Below, piece by piece: positions 21,720 through 31,937 of a DNA stretch of 64,000 bases. The stretch comes from Cryptomeria japonica. Its lineage: Eukaryota > Streptophyta > Pinopsida > Cupressales > Cupressaceae. The position numbers and the translations under genes are program-made. The notes beneath the pieces are model-generated. The model was not told the origin of the DNA and did no database searches. It saw only the letters and a list, made by a program, of their open reading frames with translations. Position 1 is the first letter of the stretch. Each line of letters starts with the position of its first letter. The stretch spans positions 337,932,793 through 337,996,792 of the forward strand of contig NC_081408.1 of assembly GCF_030272615.1 (NCBI RefSeq), in the 5' to 3' direction.

Positions 21720-23100
21720 TTGTTGAGAGATAGATCTAACATTAAGTTCCCCCTAAGATATATAGGCAACTTAGTTTGTCGGTGAAGGGTTCTCCACACT
21801 AGGTGAAGAAATAGGATCTTCAGATAATTTTACTTTAGTTACCTTATCATCCTTTTTTTCCATATTCTATTCATTTCTGCTCTGGTCTCCTCCACATCAA
21901 CTTTCATCTTCCCTTTCTAGTCACCTGATTGATTCACCGGTTCATACGTTCACTTTATCTCTGTAGAACTTTTCCATATGTCCTAGTTTATGAGAATGAT
22001 AGAAAACCATACCACAATCTCTCCAAGTCCAACATTTCCTCTGCTAGTCCTCCTTCTATAATTCATAGCTAGATGACCACATTTATTATAGATTGTGCAT
22101 ACCACATTCATTCTCTTCTCCATCTCATAGGGACTAGACCAGGTAGCATAGGGTCTTTGCCAATTTGGACTTCTCCAGTCATTGAAATTCCTTCTCCAAT
22201 CACCAATGAACCCCTGATTCATGTGAGGTGTAGGATTGTTTGCTCCATACATGCATTCAATAGATCTATGCCCATACATCTTACATGTGTAACAATAACC
22301 TTCAAATCTTCTAGGCATATATCTCTAATTAGTATTAGGTCTATAACTAGTATTAACATCAGATTTGCTTCTATAGACATTAGCAGTATGTCTTGGCTAA
22401 TGGCAATTGAATAAAAAAGGTTTATAAGATTTCTTACTAGTGCAGGTTTACCTCCATGCATGTTGACCTTGGTACGAGAAGGTTCTCCTTTCTCAAATGT
22501 ATTGTATCCTAACCCAGATGTATCACCATTCATCCTCTGAGATTGGATTTGTTCATCTAGCATGGTAGAACTCTTGTTGAATTTTGCAAGCTTCTCATTA
22601 GCTTCTACTAGATCTTAAGTAATATCTTCATTATGCTTTTCTAAGAGTCTCTAAGAGACATTTCCATATCAATATCTGCTTTGATTTCTTCTTTTTCTTC
22701 TTTCTCCTCATGCCAGTGTGCATATAGAGTGCCATATTCTTGATTTATCTTAAAGATATCATGATTTTTCTCTTTGATCTTTTCTTCAGCTGCTCTCCTT
22801 ACTTCAAGTTATTGACTCATCTAGATTGTAAGGGCTTCAAGATCTCTCCTCAAGTTAGTTTTCTCACCATTTCATTTCTCCACTTCCTCAAACAATGCAT
22901 CTATGTTTTCTCCATTAGAAGAGTTATTTTCATTGACTTCCAATAGTTGTTCAGTAAGCTCTTTCCTTTTAGCAAGTAAAGTTTTATACTTCCCTCTCAA
23001 AGTTTCTAGGGCATCCTCAGTTTCATCAAGTTTAAGAGCCTTCTCTCTATAACTCATGTCCCCCTTGACTACCTTAGGAATCCTTCATAAGAGATTAGGC
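21720..23100 (-). pseudogene. Gag-like segment of element B (coiled coil, zinc knuckles)
   Basis: Starting next to the primer site, the minus strand encodes a coiled coil (22872-23057, MSYREKALKLDETEDALETL...), a Ser/Gly-rich stretch, then one intact knuckle CYTCKMYGHRSIEC (about 22260-22305) and a degenerate one (CTIYNKCGHLAMNY, about 22060-22110, two Cys replaced by Tyr). This is the same layout as in element A. Stops and frame changes are frequent. From 21300 to 21720 I see only non-coding or unrecognisable sequence. Confidence 0.7.
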
Positions 23101-23114
23101 CTCAAAGAAGGTTG

Positions 23115-23126
23115 GCTCTGATACCA
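23115..23126 (-). other. Primer-binding site, tRNA-iMet type (element B)
   Basis: The minus strand is TGGTATCAGAGC, two bases inside the LTR at 23129. Confidence 0.9.
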
Positions 23127-23128
23127 AT

Positions 23129-24353
23129 TGATGAACTTATAAGGTATTGAGAGGGGGGGTGAATCAGTGCAAGCAAAAACAATATAATTCTGATCACCAA
23201 CTTTAACAACTTAAAACTTATCAAGCATATGAGAAATATCACCACATAAGAAAATTTCCAGTAAAACAAATTACACATAACACAAGAGATTATACAAGGA
23301 AAACCAAAAAGGGAAAAACCACGGTGGGAGTTAGTACCCACAAGATTCACTATCTACATAATAGAAATTTTGATCGGTTAAGGTCTTACAACTATGCCTT
23401 GTTAGGAGTAGACCTGGTTAAGAGTCATCTAGTAAGGGGATTTGAATGATAAGCTCTATTAGGAGAAAGGGCCTATTAGGATCAACCTTGTGAGAGGATT
23501 TAAGACTCTGATTCAAAGCTACCCTATTAGGGGATTTACAGATTAAGGCTTATTAGGACCTCTAGTTAGGGGATTTTGCTGTTGCAAACTATTAGGAAAA
23601 CAACAGTGATAAGATCTTCAAGTAACACCTTCTATGTATGATAAGATCCACTTTTGATCCTTAAAATATCAGCAACACTTCATTACAAAACTTACCTAAT
23701 CACCTCATGATCACATTCACAATATTCACTCATAAAATCTCTCCTCACATACATACCGACTTTATCTCTCATCACACTTTTTATAAACATTTTACATTAA
23801 GTTGGATACAACCTTGCAATAATTTCCTAGGTTCAATGAATCTAGACAAACTTACATCATATGCTTAACATATTTAGGCCACCTAAATAACAAATTATAA
23901 CTTGTGTTGTGTTACTGATTTAAGTGATTAAATCACTACCAGTTAAGTGTTCTATCAGTTTGTCTGTTCTATAAATCAAATCTCACTCATCCAGTTGAAT
24001 CTGCCAATGTGGTTGTGAACATATCTCCAAATACCTCTCATCATCATTGTTGTGTAACTGCATCATCCAAATCTTCATGAATCACCTGTACAAGTTGTCA
24101 GAATGCAACTCTATCTTAGTTTACTGGTTGAGATCCTCAATATCGGTTCTCTATAAAACTGTCTTTTGTACCGGTTAAACCTTATTGGTTGGCTTCTAAG
24201 ACTTAGATGACTACAAAGACATTTTTGCCATTAATGACAACACAAATATTAGTCATCAAACATGAATCTCAATCTCTTCATCACAATCACTAACTAATCA
24301 TATACCGGTTACATAACAACAACAATCTTTATCGGTTCAGTCAAAAGCCAACA
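23129..24353 (-). repeat. Element B LTR (shared)
   Basis: 1225 bp, TGATGAACTTATAAGG...AAAAGCCAACA. It shares with the element A LTRs a block near one end, GAGAGGGGGGGTGAATCAGT, but most of the rest is different, so the two LTRs are distantly related. No coding potential. Confidence 0.82.
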
Positions 24354-24376
24354 ATCTCCCCCTTTGGCATTGATGG
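24354..24376 (-). other. Polypurine tract block of element B
   Basis: Identical over 23 nt to the element A and Copia-B blocks (minus strand CAATGCCAAAGGGGGAGAT at its core) and abuts the LTR. Confidence 0.85.
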
Positions 24377-24881
24377 AAACACTTAGGAAAAAACTTGTCA
24401 AATAATTGTGCAAAACAAAAATTGACTAAATGACATATCCTCACCCTTAGCAATTGCATGCTATAACAAAATGTAATATACAATTACATTCAAAATTTTG
24501 ACTCAACTCTTACTCCCCCTTTGACAACAATGCCAAAATGAAATAAAAATACACGTGATATCAAAATTGCATCAAAGCATATATATAGATATAAGTCATA
24601 AATTTTTTACACAATAATTATGGAAAAAACATCACTAAAATGAGACTTCAATTTTTTAAAGTCATTATACCATGTCTCTAAAATTATACCAACGATCTCC
24701 ATATGAGTCTTGATTTGTCTAGCTAGTTCCCCCATAGAATCAACATTACTCATTTCTGGTGTAGTAAGAATGGTTTCACTTTCTTTGTATGCTCTATGTA
24801 ATACTTCAACCTTCAGGATAAGATGTGCTTGAAGTTTATGTAGGGATATGACTCTCTTTACCTGTTCCTGCTCATATACTT

Positions 24882-26505
24882 TTAGCTTGTGTTGAAGTTC
24901 GACAATTGATCTTCTAAATTGAATAATAGAGTCATTAAGGGGTTTCTAACAACATCAATTTCATGCGTAGCTTCATCTCTTTTCTTCTTAAAATCAGCAC
25001 AAAATAAGGAAAATGTTGAAACAGTAGAGAGGATTTTACCTCTGGTTTCCAGTGCTTCCTTCAAATAATCCTTATTAACAGTAAGAGCCACTTTACCTTT
25101 ATCAATTTCAAACATCATGTTCTCTGACCTCTTCTTCTTGTATTTTTTCTCCAAATTGACATAAGATGCATCCTCTAATGATTTCATCTACTCTCCAGCA
25201 TCATAAACAAGTTGTCCAAGCTTGTCAATCAATGTGGCAAAATTTCCTGTATCAGTATCCGATAGGAGACTAGACAAAATATCTACTACACTCCTTATTG
25301 TCTCTGCCTCCTTCTATTATTCTTTCTCCTCAATAGAGCTTAGTTTATCCATGTCAAGAGGTCCTTGGATGCTTAATGCATCATCATCATCTTCTTCATC
25401 AACAACTTTCTTTTTGGAATCAAGTGACAAAGGTCTCACTGTGGGTTCTATCTTTTCTGCCTTATTCTCCAATGTTCTCTCTTGATTTTTTAGTTTTCTC
25501 TTCTTTCTTTTCCTTTTCATTTTCTTCATTCTTCTCTTTTTCTTTCTTTTCTTCATTATTTTCCTTTATTGGTGGTAGTTGAGTATCTACAGTTTGACTT
25601 TCTATCGGTGGCTCATCATCCTTCTTTTCTCCTTCATCTTTATGTCCTTCATATTCCTAATTCTGCTCATGTTGTTCAGACATCTGAACATTTACACCAT
25701 ACACATCTATGTTGTCAGTAGTATTATCAACATTATCACTAGTATCATCATCAGGAATAAACACTGGTTCTGTTTGTGTGTTCACCGATTGGTCATCTAA
25801 CACAATTTTATCAAGCTTAAAATCAGTAGGTTTCATACCCTCTGGAAAATCTTCACCCTTAAGCTTTATAGGTTCAACATCCTTATCATATTCCTCTTCA
25901 GTGGGAATTAGACCCAAAGCCTTTTTGAACAAAATTTCAATCTCTTGTTGGACTGATTGAGTCTCACCGATTAGCATCCTTGTCAATCTTTTCTTGGATC
26001 TGAAGGAAGATTTTGTTTTCAATAAAATATCATCTAATTCTTCCTTTGTGGCTTCTAGTTGAAGACTTTTGAGTGTATACTCACCAAATTCTCCATCCTG
26101 CTACATTGTAGCCTGCCACCTTGCATCAATTTTGTTGTATAATGAATTGATATTTTCCCTTGCAGCTCAATTAGGGCTTTACTATATTTATTCATCATAT
26201 ACACAACTACATCTTCTATTAATCTTTGTTCATTCTCACCAAGATTATCATACAATTTATTCAAACCCTTAAGAACACCATATTCCATAATAATTTTTAA
26301 TATCTTATCAAGAGAGGTAGGTTTGTTTACTGGTTTCTCCATAGATTTGACAGTGGCAGTTCAAGCAACCTTTGATTTCTTATGGCTAGTCCTTAGGAAT
26401 TTCTTCTCTTTTTCTAATTTAGTGTCTTCCTCATCTACATCTGTGCGTGCTAGTTTCTGAGCTCATCGCTTCTTTCTTTTACTAGTTTTATTTATTGTTT
26501 TCTTT
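24882..26505 (-). pseudogene. Type A ORF, 3' part (element B)
   Basis: Decayed minus-strand coding sequence. A basic stretch lies near 26340-26500. Next is TSLDKILKIIMEYGVLKGLN, with KLYDNLGENEQRLIEDVVV, which aligns with the element A segment LENLLNEITDDGNLSNVSKL and what follows. An acidic linker (DDDTSDNVDNTTDNIDVYG) comes next, then a Lys/Glu-rich low-complexity block (25440-25570) and a C-terminal coiled coil (24882-25187). At least four stops or frame shifts. The N-terminal part is absent because the sequence changes abruptly at about 26505. Confidence 0.7.
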
Positions 26506-27228
26506 TGTGAATGTCATATGATGTAAAGTGTTATGCCGCATTTAGGTACTAGAGGCTGTCTTGCGAGCGTTGTGTTTTAGATTGATTTTAATTTCAGATT
26601 TGACGCCATTGCTTGGATGCAAGATTTGTTTTGTTATTTGAGTATATCTCATTATGTTTTACCATGAGAGTTAATTTATTATGCTACTGATTTTAACGAC
26701 AACAAGTGTAATGATCTTGTTGGGTTTATGTTGATTTGGTTGCAGTGGTATTATGATTTGATTTTCGTATGTCCTTGGTCAAGAGGCTCAATTATCTTGT
26801 ATATTGATGTCCATATTTCATGAGTATGTGTCTATGCATGATTTGGCATTGTATGATGTTGCATTTCAGATTTCTTCATTTAATTTAGAGCCTCTTGCAA
26901 TGCTGGATTTTGGGTCCATGTAATGGAGTGGGCTTCTTTGCGACACTCGAGGTCATGAGAGATGGACTATCATGAGGTTCCTTGTAAGGATGCATGAAGT
27001 CTAGACATTTTTGGCGTAAGGGAGTTTACCTTGTTTTAATTAAGTGATAATTAATTAAAAAATGGGAATAGGTAGTTAGATAATTAAAAATATAATAAAT
27101 GATGGTGCCTCATGACTCGGTTCTAGGGAGGATGTTTTAGGTCGAGCATGAGAAGACTGTGGAGATGGTATGCCAATCTCCCTTAGTCTCTTATAGGTTG
27201 AGATGTCTCTGCATGCCCTTAGGATAGA
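26506..27228. other. Unassigned stretch
   Basis: About 720 bp between the broken type A ORF and the Copia RNase H. No coding frame, PBS or LTR edge is recognised. It may be a fragment of another LTR. Confidence 0.4.
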
Positions 27229-27654
27229 TCGGAAGAGAACTACCAATGGAGAATTCTTTTTGGGAAAGAAATTGGTTTCATGGGCTAGTAAGAAACAAGA
27301 TTTAGTGTCCTTATCTACTGTTGAAGCTCGGTAGATTGCTTCTACTAGTAACTGTACTCAAGTAGTTTGGAAGAATCAAATGTTGAAGGATATCAGAGTT
27401 ATCTATGATGAGCCTACTATGATAATTCCAGTGCTATTAACATGTCAAAGAATCCAGTGCAACATTCAAAGACTAAGCATGTATCAATCAAATATCATTA
27501 CTTGAGAGAGAAAGTCAGTGAAGAGAAGGTGAAGCTGGATTATGCATCTACAAAGGAACAAATAGTTGATATTTTCACTAAGCCTTTGTCTACAAATATA
27601 ATTTCCTATTTGAGAGACAAGTTAAGGGTATCCACCCCTCTTATTGAGAATTAG
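27229..27654 (+). pseudogene. Copia-B RNase H C-terminal part
   Basis: The plus strand reads KKLVSWASKKQDLVSLSTVE, then IASTSNCTQVVWKNQMLKDI, DNSSAINMSKNPVQHSKTKH, VSIKYHYLREKV and ASTKEQIVDIFTKPLSTNII, ending STPLIEN. These are the standard Copia RNase H landmarks, with the catalytic DN present. One stop replaces the Tyr of the usual EAEYIA, and a frame shift lies near 27420. The C-terminal 70 codons are intact. Confidence 0.9.
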
Positions 27655-27956
27655 ATGTATTGAGTTGCATCAATCCGGTTGACTTCAAAGCCTTATCTCT
27701 TTATCTAGATTGATGATTTGGTGTTGCTTCTTTGGTGGAGTAATCTATGTTTTAGGGGAGAGACATTCATGTTTCATATTCTAAGGGAGAGAATAAGTTT
27801 GTTTTTTCATTTTGACATCTTTGGCATTGTTGTCAAATGAGGAGAGAGATCATGTGAAAAACTACTTTATATGTCTTGACCTTAGGGGGAGTTTGTTGGA
27901 GATATCTTCTTGCTTTGCATTGACTGGCATTGCCTATTTTTCACATTCATATGTTT

Positions 27957-27979
27957 CCATCAATGCCAAAGGGGGAGAT
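27957..27979 (+). other. Copia-B polypurine tract
   Basis: CAATGCCAAAGGGGGAGAT lies at the original junction with the 3' LTR. The last five bases (GAGAT) became the target duplication of Gypsy-2. Confidence 0.9.
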
Positions 27980-29473
27980 TGATGCAGAGGGTTTGGCATT
28001 AATGAGCAAATTCTTTGGTTTCTTTTAAGGGTTAACACTTGGCACCATCCAATTTTCCAATATCTCCAACCTTCCAAAGGTTCTTAAGCCTGTCCTTGAT
28101 CCTTCCCAAGGATCAATCTACTTAGGACAAATTGGCTTCTCAAGGAGACTCCTACTCCTATGTACTCAACCCCTAAACCAAGACACCTTACAACCCAAAG
28201 CCCTTTGCCAACAAGACCTTTTTCTCAAATGGTGGAATTTATCATGTGTGGGTGTTTGAACATGTTTTTCATGGTGTTTTCATTGACCTTGACCTCTTTG
28301 GTCAGTATTCATAAGTCCTTTATGCCTTTTATCCTTAGGGGCCTAGGAAATAGGGCTACAAGCAATTAGTCCTCTGTTTGGACTTTTCCCACTTTATCTA
28401 CCAAATTATCTGAACAATTTTTATATTCAAATACCCTTTTGGGCACTCTAAAATATTTCAAACTTCTGCATTTGGGTTTTGAGTGCAAGTGTTCAAACCC
28501 TATTGTGCCTATTTTGGTCTAATTAGCCATGGATCTTGGAGTGGGTCTGCACATGTTTAAGGGTCCCCTCTATGCAATTTTTGACCACCGTTGTGTCCAC
28601 TGCCCCAATTATTCAATCAATCCTTCAGTGCATAGACTTGCCACATGGATAATGTCAAGTGTAGGGCATCACTCCAACAGTACAAGGTGAGATATTTTGC
28701 TCCCCAAACCACAAAAATCATCTATTATACATGGTAATCCAACATTACCTAGGGTTTCATACCTTCCCCATTGAGGAATGTTGAATGGTGGCTCCTTTTC
28801 CATCCAAACCCTGATTTTTGGGGTTTTTTCTAGGCAGCGAGAAAGAAAATTCAATTACTCCTCAACCATAGAACATAAAGACCTCAAACCTACATCAAAT
28901 GAAAGGTGATTCACTTCTACAATTGATTAAAGACATTACTCCTTCCATAAGTCCGTACAAATCCATACCAAAGCCAAGAACAGAAGAAAAAGCAAGTAAA
29001 AATGACAGTTTCAGATTGGTAGGAAGCATAAATTTCATTCAAAGTCTCAATATAACCTTTGGGAATCATTCCTATAGCTTAAATAAGGCCAAGGAATCCT
29101 TCCAACCACTTCCCAACATACAAATGCAACCAACTAGCCATTGGGAAACCACAACTCAAAAGTTTGCAATATTGCCTATGACAACATAGCAAATTTTGAC
29201 AAATTATGACATCACACACTTGCCTTCATGTCAAAGGTTACAAAGTGGACACACAACATCTCTAGGAACCCTAGACACCAAAAACATAAATAAAATACCC
29301 ATACAAGGCTTGTGACCAATTATAAAACTTTAGAGCCTTATGGCTTATTACATAGCATTGGTAGAATTGGACCTACCATATCCATTTAGGACCTACACAA
29401 GAAACCTTCAAGGCAACATATCATGTTTCTTTCAAACACATTTTATAGCACACCTTTGAGTGCCCCTACACCA
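27980..29473 (-). repeat. Gypsy-2 3' LTR
   Basis: 1494 bp; the minus strand runs TGGTGTAGGGGCACTC...CCTCTGCATCA. It carries about 150 bp (around 28465-28650) missing from the other LTR. By eye the rest is highly similar. Confidence 0.93.
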
Positions 29474-29515
29474 TACTCTGCTGGAAAAGAAAGCTCAAGT
29501 CCCTTGAGTTTCCAA

Positions 29516-30480
29516 TCAAGTGATTGAGGTGCCATGCGTGATGATATCACTTTCAAACATCAAAGTAGCTTCAGACTCAGGAAGGTCCTTCCACTTGACC
29601 AAGTAGTCATTGTAGACCCCTCTTCTAGTTTGTTTTATCACTTTGGAATTAAGGATACTCTCCAACTCCAATGGTTTTATCGATGGTAAATCCTTCACAT
29701 AATCTACATCCTCTTCCACAAGAGATGAACCAATTTCTGCATCAGGTAAAGGACCTTTGAAGGCTATCAAATCATATACATTAAAAATGGGAGAGATCCC
29801 CAAATATGGTGGAAGTTAAACCTCATAAGCATTGTTACCAAATTTATGAACCACCTGGAGAGGTCCTATCTTCTTCATGAGAATCTTAGAGGGGTGGCCC
29901 TTGGGCAACCTTTCCTTCCTTGAGTAGGCCATTACCAAATCTCCTACCTGAAATAAACATCCCTTCTCTTAACATCTACCCTGAGTTTATATTTTTCTTG
30001 ACTTTTGTGAAGTGAAGTCTTGACTTGATCATGGATCTCCTTCATAGTGATGGCAAAGTATTTTCCCTGAGAATTCCTTTCCATACCTCCAAGGTCTCTA
30101 AGTTCAAGTATACCTCTAGGATGTAAGCCATACACAACTTCAAATGGGCTTCTCCCTGTACTTCTTTTAATTGAATCATTATATGCATATTCAGCTTGCC
30201 CAATCACCAAATCCCAACTTTGTCCATGTTGCTTGGTAAGACATCTCAGAAGATTGCCAAGAGATCTATTAACCACCTCAGTTTGGCCATCAATCTGAGA
30301 ATGGTATGCTGAAGAAAATGATAGATTGGTACCCAATTTCTTCCAGAGAGTCCTCCAAAAATGACCCACAAACTTGGAGTCTCTATCAGTGACAATATTG
30401 AAAGGTAGACCATGTATCCTTACAAATTCTTTGAAGAAGAGACCTGTAATATGAGATGCATCATTTGTGCATTTACATGG
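29516..30480 (-). pseudogene. Gypsy-2 integrase core end and chromodomain
   Basis: Minus strand, from the insertion point: PCKCTNDASHITGLFFKEF, IVTDRDSKFVGHFWRTLW (second Asp), SQIDGQTEVVNRSL (Glu) and NDSIKRSTGRSPFEVVYG. After a frame break near 29940 comes a chromodomain-like C-terminus, LESILNSKVIKQTRRGVY and NDYLVKWKDLPESEATL. Chromodomains of such integrases bind histone marks and steer insertion into heterochromatin. The first catalytic Asp lies beyond insertion C, at about 36465. Confidence 0.9.
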
Positions 30481-30679
30481 TGTTGTCCTCGATTTCAACA
30501 GGACCAAAATCATGAGGCAACCCTACGAAATTGGTCTATTTCATACCTTACGACCTCCGAGAGAGCTTGATCGACTCCATCGGTTAGCTCATTTAGCTTT
30601 TCGCTTTTCATTTTTATTGTTTTTAAGTTTTTAAGATTTGCAGTTTTACCTGTCGGGTTCCTTCTTTTCAAAGGTAATT

Positions 30680-31724
30680 GCACATCATACTTTAAAGTCC
30701 AATGTGCAAAGGTTTGGTTTTCCCCTACAGATCAGACTTTAAAGTTCGACCTGCAGGTAATCCTTCCCCTACAAATTGAACTTTAAATTCTGGCTTGCAG
30801 GTTGATTTGTCAAAAGTTGCATGTCAGACTTTAAAGTCCAACTTGCAAGGGTTTTAGTCCTGCATGTCGGACTTTAAAGTTTGACATGCACTGGGCAAGT
30901 AGCATTCATGAGCGCATTTACTGCTAATTTTTGGGGTTATTTATTAATTATTTGAGGTTATTTATTCATTTTGTTTTGAGTTTTCTCCTCTACGCGTGCC
31001 CTCCTACTCCTCTCCTCATGAATTCAACTTTGATTCATCGCCAATCATTCAATTTTCTTCGGTCACATGGATTCAGGTAGGGTTTCTATTTGTTTTATAG
31101 TTTTTCTTTTCCTTTTGCGTTCATTTTTTTTGTTTGTTGTCAGAAGACAATCGGACATTAAAATCTAATTGCTCTTAAACCTTCTCTTCGGGTTGAGGGC
31201 AATCAGACTTTATTGTCTGATTGCCCCTTTGATCCATTTTACTTTCCCCCTCCCCTTGCCTGCATGTCAGGCTTTAAAACCCAACATCTAGGCTGATATA
31301 TGGAGATAACTCTTCACATATTAGACTTTAAAGTCTGATATGCAAGAGGATAAACCTCACATATCGGACTTTAAAGTCCGATATGCGAGAGGAGATTGTC
31401 TGATTGACATGTCAGGCTTTAAAACCCATCATGTCAATCGGTTGCCCTTCCCCATCACATCGGAATTTAAAGTCCGATGTGCTAGTCTTTCGAATGATTT
31501 ACATCTACACATCAAACTTTGAAGTCTAATGTGCTAATGATTTTTACTAACTTGCACATCGGACTTTAAAGTCCGATGTGCTAATGACTTTCCCCAATTT
31601 GCACATCGGACTTTAAATTCTGATATGCAAGTAAAGATGTTTTATCCTTGCACATCAGACTTTAAAGTCCGACGTGAAAATTTTGACTCCTAAGGTGCAG
31701 ATCGGATTTTTTTTCTCGACTTGC
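30680..31724. repeat. Array of about 17 self-complementary units (core ACTTTAAAGT)
   Basis: Each unit is a 24-38 bp inverted repeat centred on ACTTTAAAGT or a variant, separated by 5-60 bp, with one gap of about 250 bp (30891-31147). Units start near 30680, 30728, 30772, 30819, 30861, 31148, 31198, 31264, 31317, 31360, 31402, 31456, 31508, 31554, 31601, 31651 and 31697. Those at 31360-31385 (26 bp) and 31554-31581 (28 bp) are perfect palindromes. Outer arms differ between units but usually still pair, for example GGGCAATCAGAC with GTCTGATTGCCC (31197-31226) and GATTGACATG with CATGTCAATC (31402-31439). The array is upstream of the type B ORF. Function unknown. Confidence 0.9.
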
Positions 31725-31937
31725 CATTTTTGATAGTTTTGTTCCCAATTCTGTTATGAGTCCGATTTTTCGATCCAATTGATAAAGTTTGGTTTTATCG
31801 ATGATGATAACTATCAAAGAAGCTAATCCTCATTGTTGAATGCAGTAATTTGCAAATTTCAAGACCTCCTCCCAACAAATCAAAGCCTTCTTTGAGTCAA
31901 TTGGAATCTTCACTGGGTAAAACATCAGCAAAAGAAG

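Larger units (their letters stand above)
21300..26505 (-). mobile_element. LTR element B, tandem LTR-sharing arrangement
   Basis: One LTR (23129-24353) has, on its low-coordinate side, an iMet primer site leading into a gag-like interior (21720-23100). On its high-coordinate side it has a PPT block leading into the 3' part of a type A ORF (24882-26505). A single element cannot show both unless two interiors share that LTR. Both outer LTRs are missing or cut off. Left edge: junction with the Gypsy fragment near 21300. Right edge: an abrupt change near 26505. Related to element A in ORF, PBS and PPT. Confidence 0.75.

Noticed and set aside
25440-25575. Pyrimidine-rich tract as a regulatory or triplex element
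   Set aside because: On the minus strand it is the Lys/Glu-rich low-complexity part of the type A ORF.
30680-31724. Palindromic array as a CRISPR array
   Set aside because: Units are not identical repeats with uniform spacers, spacing is irregular, and the context is a plant retroelement.
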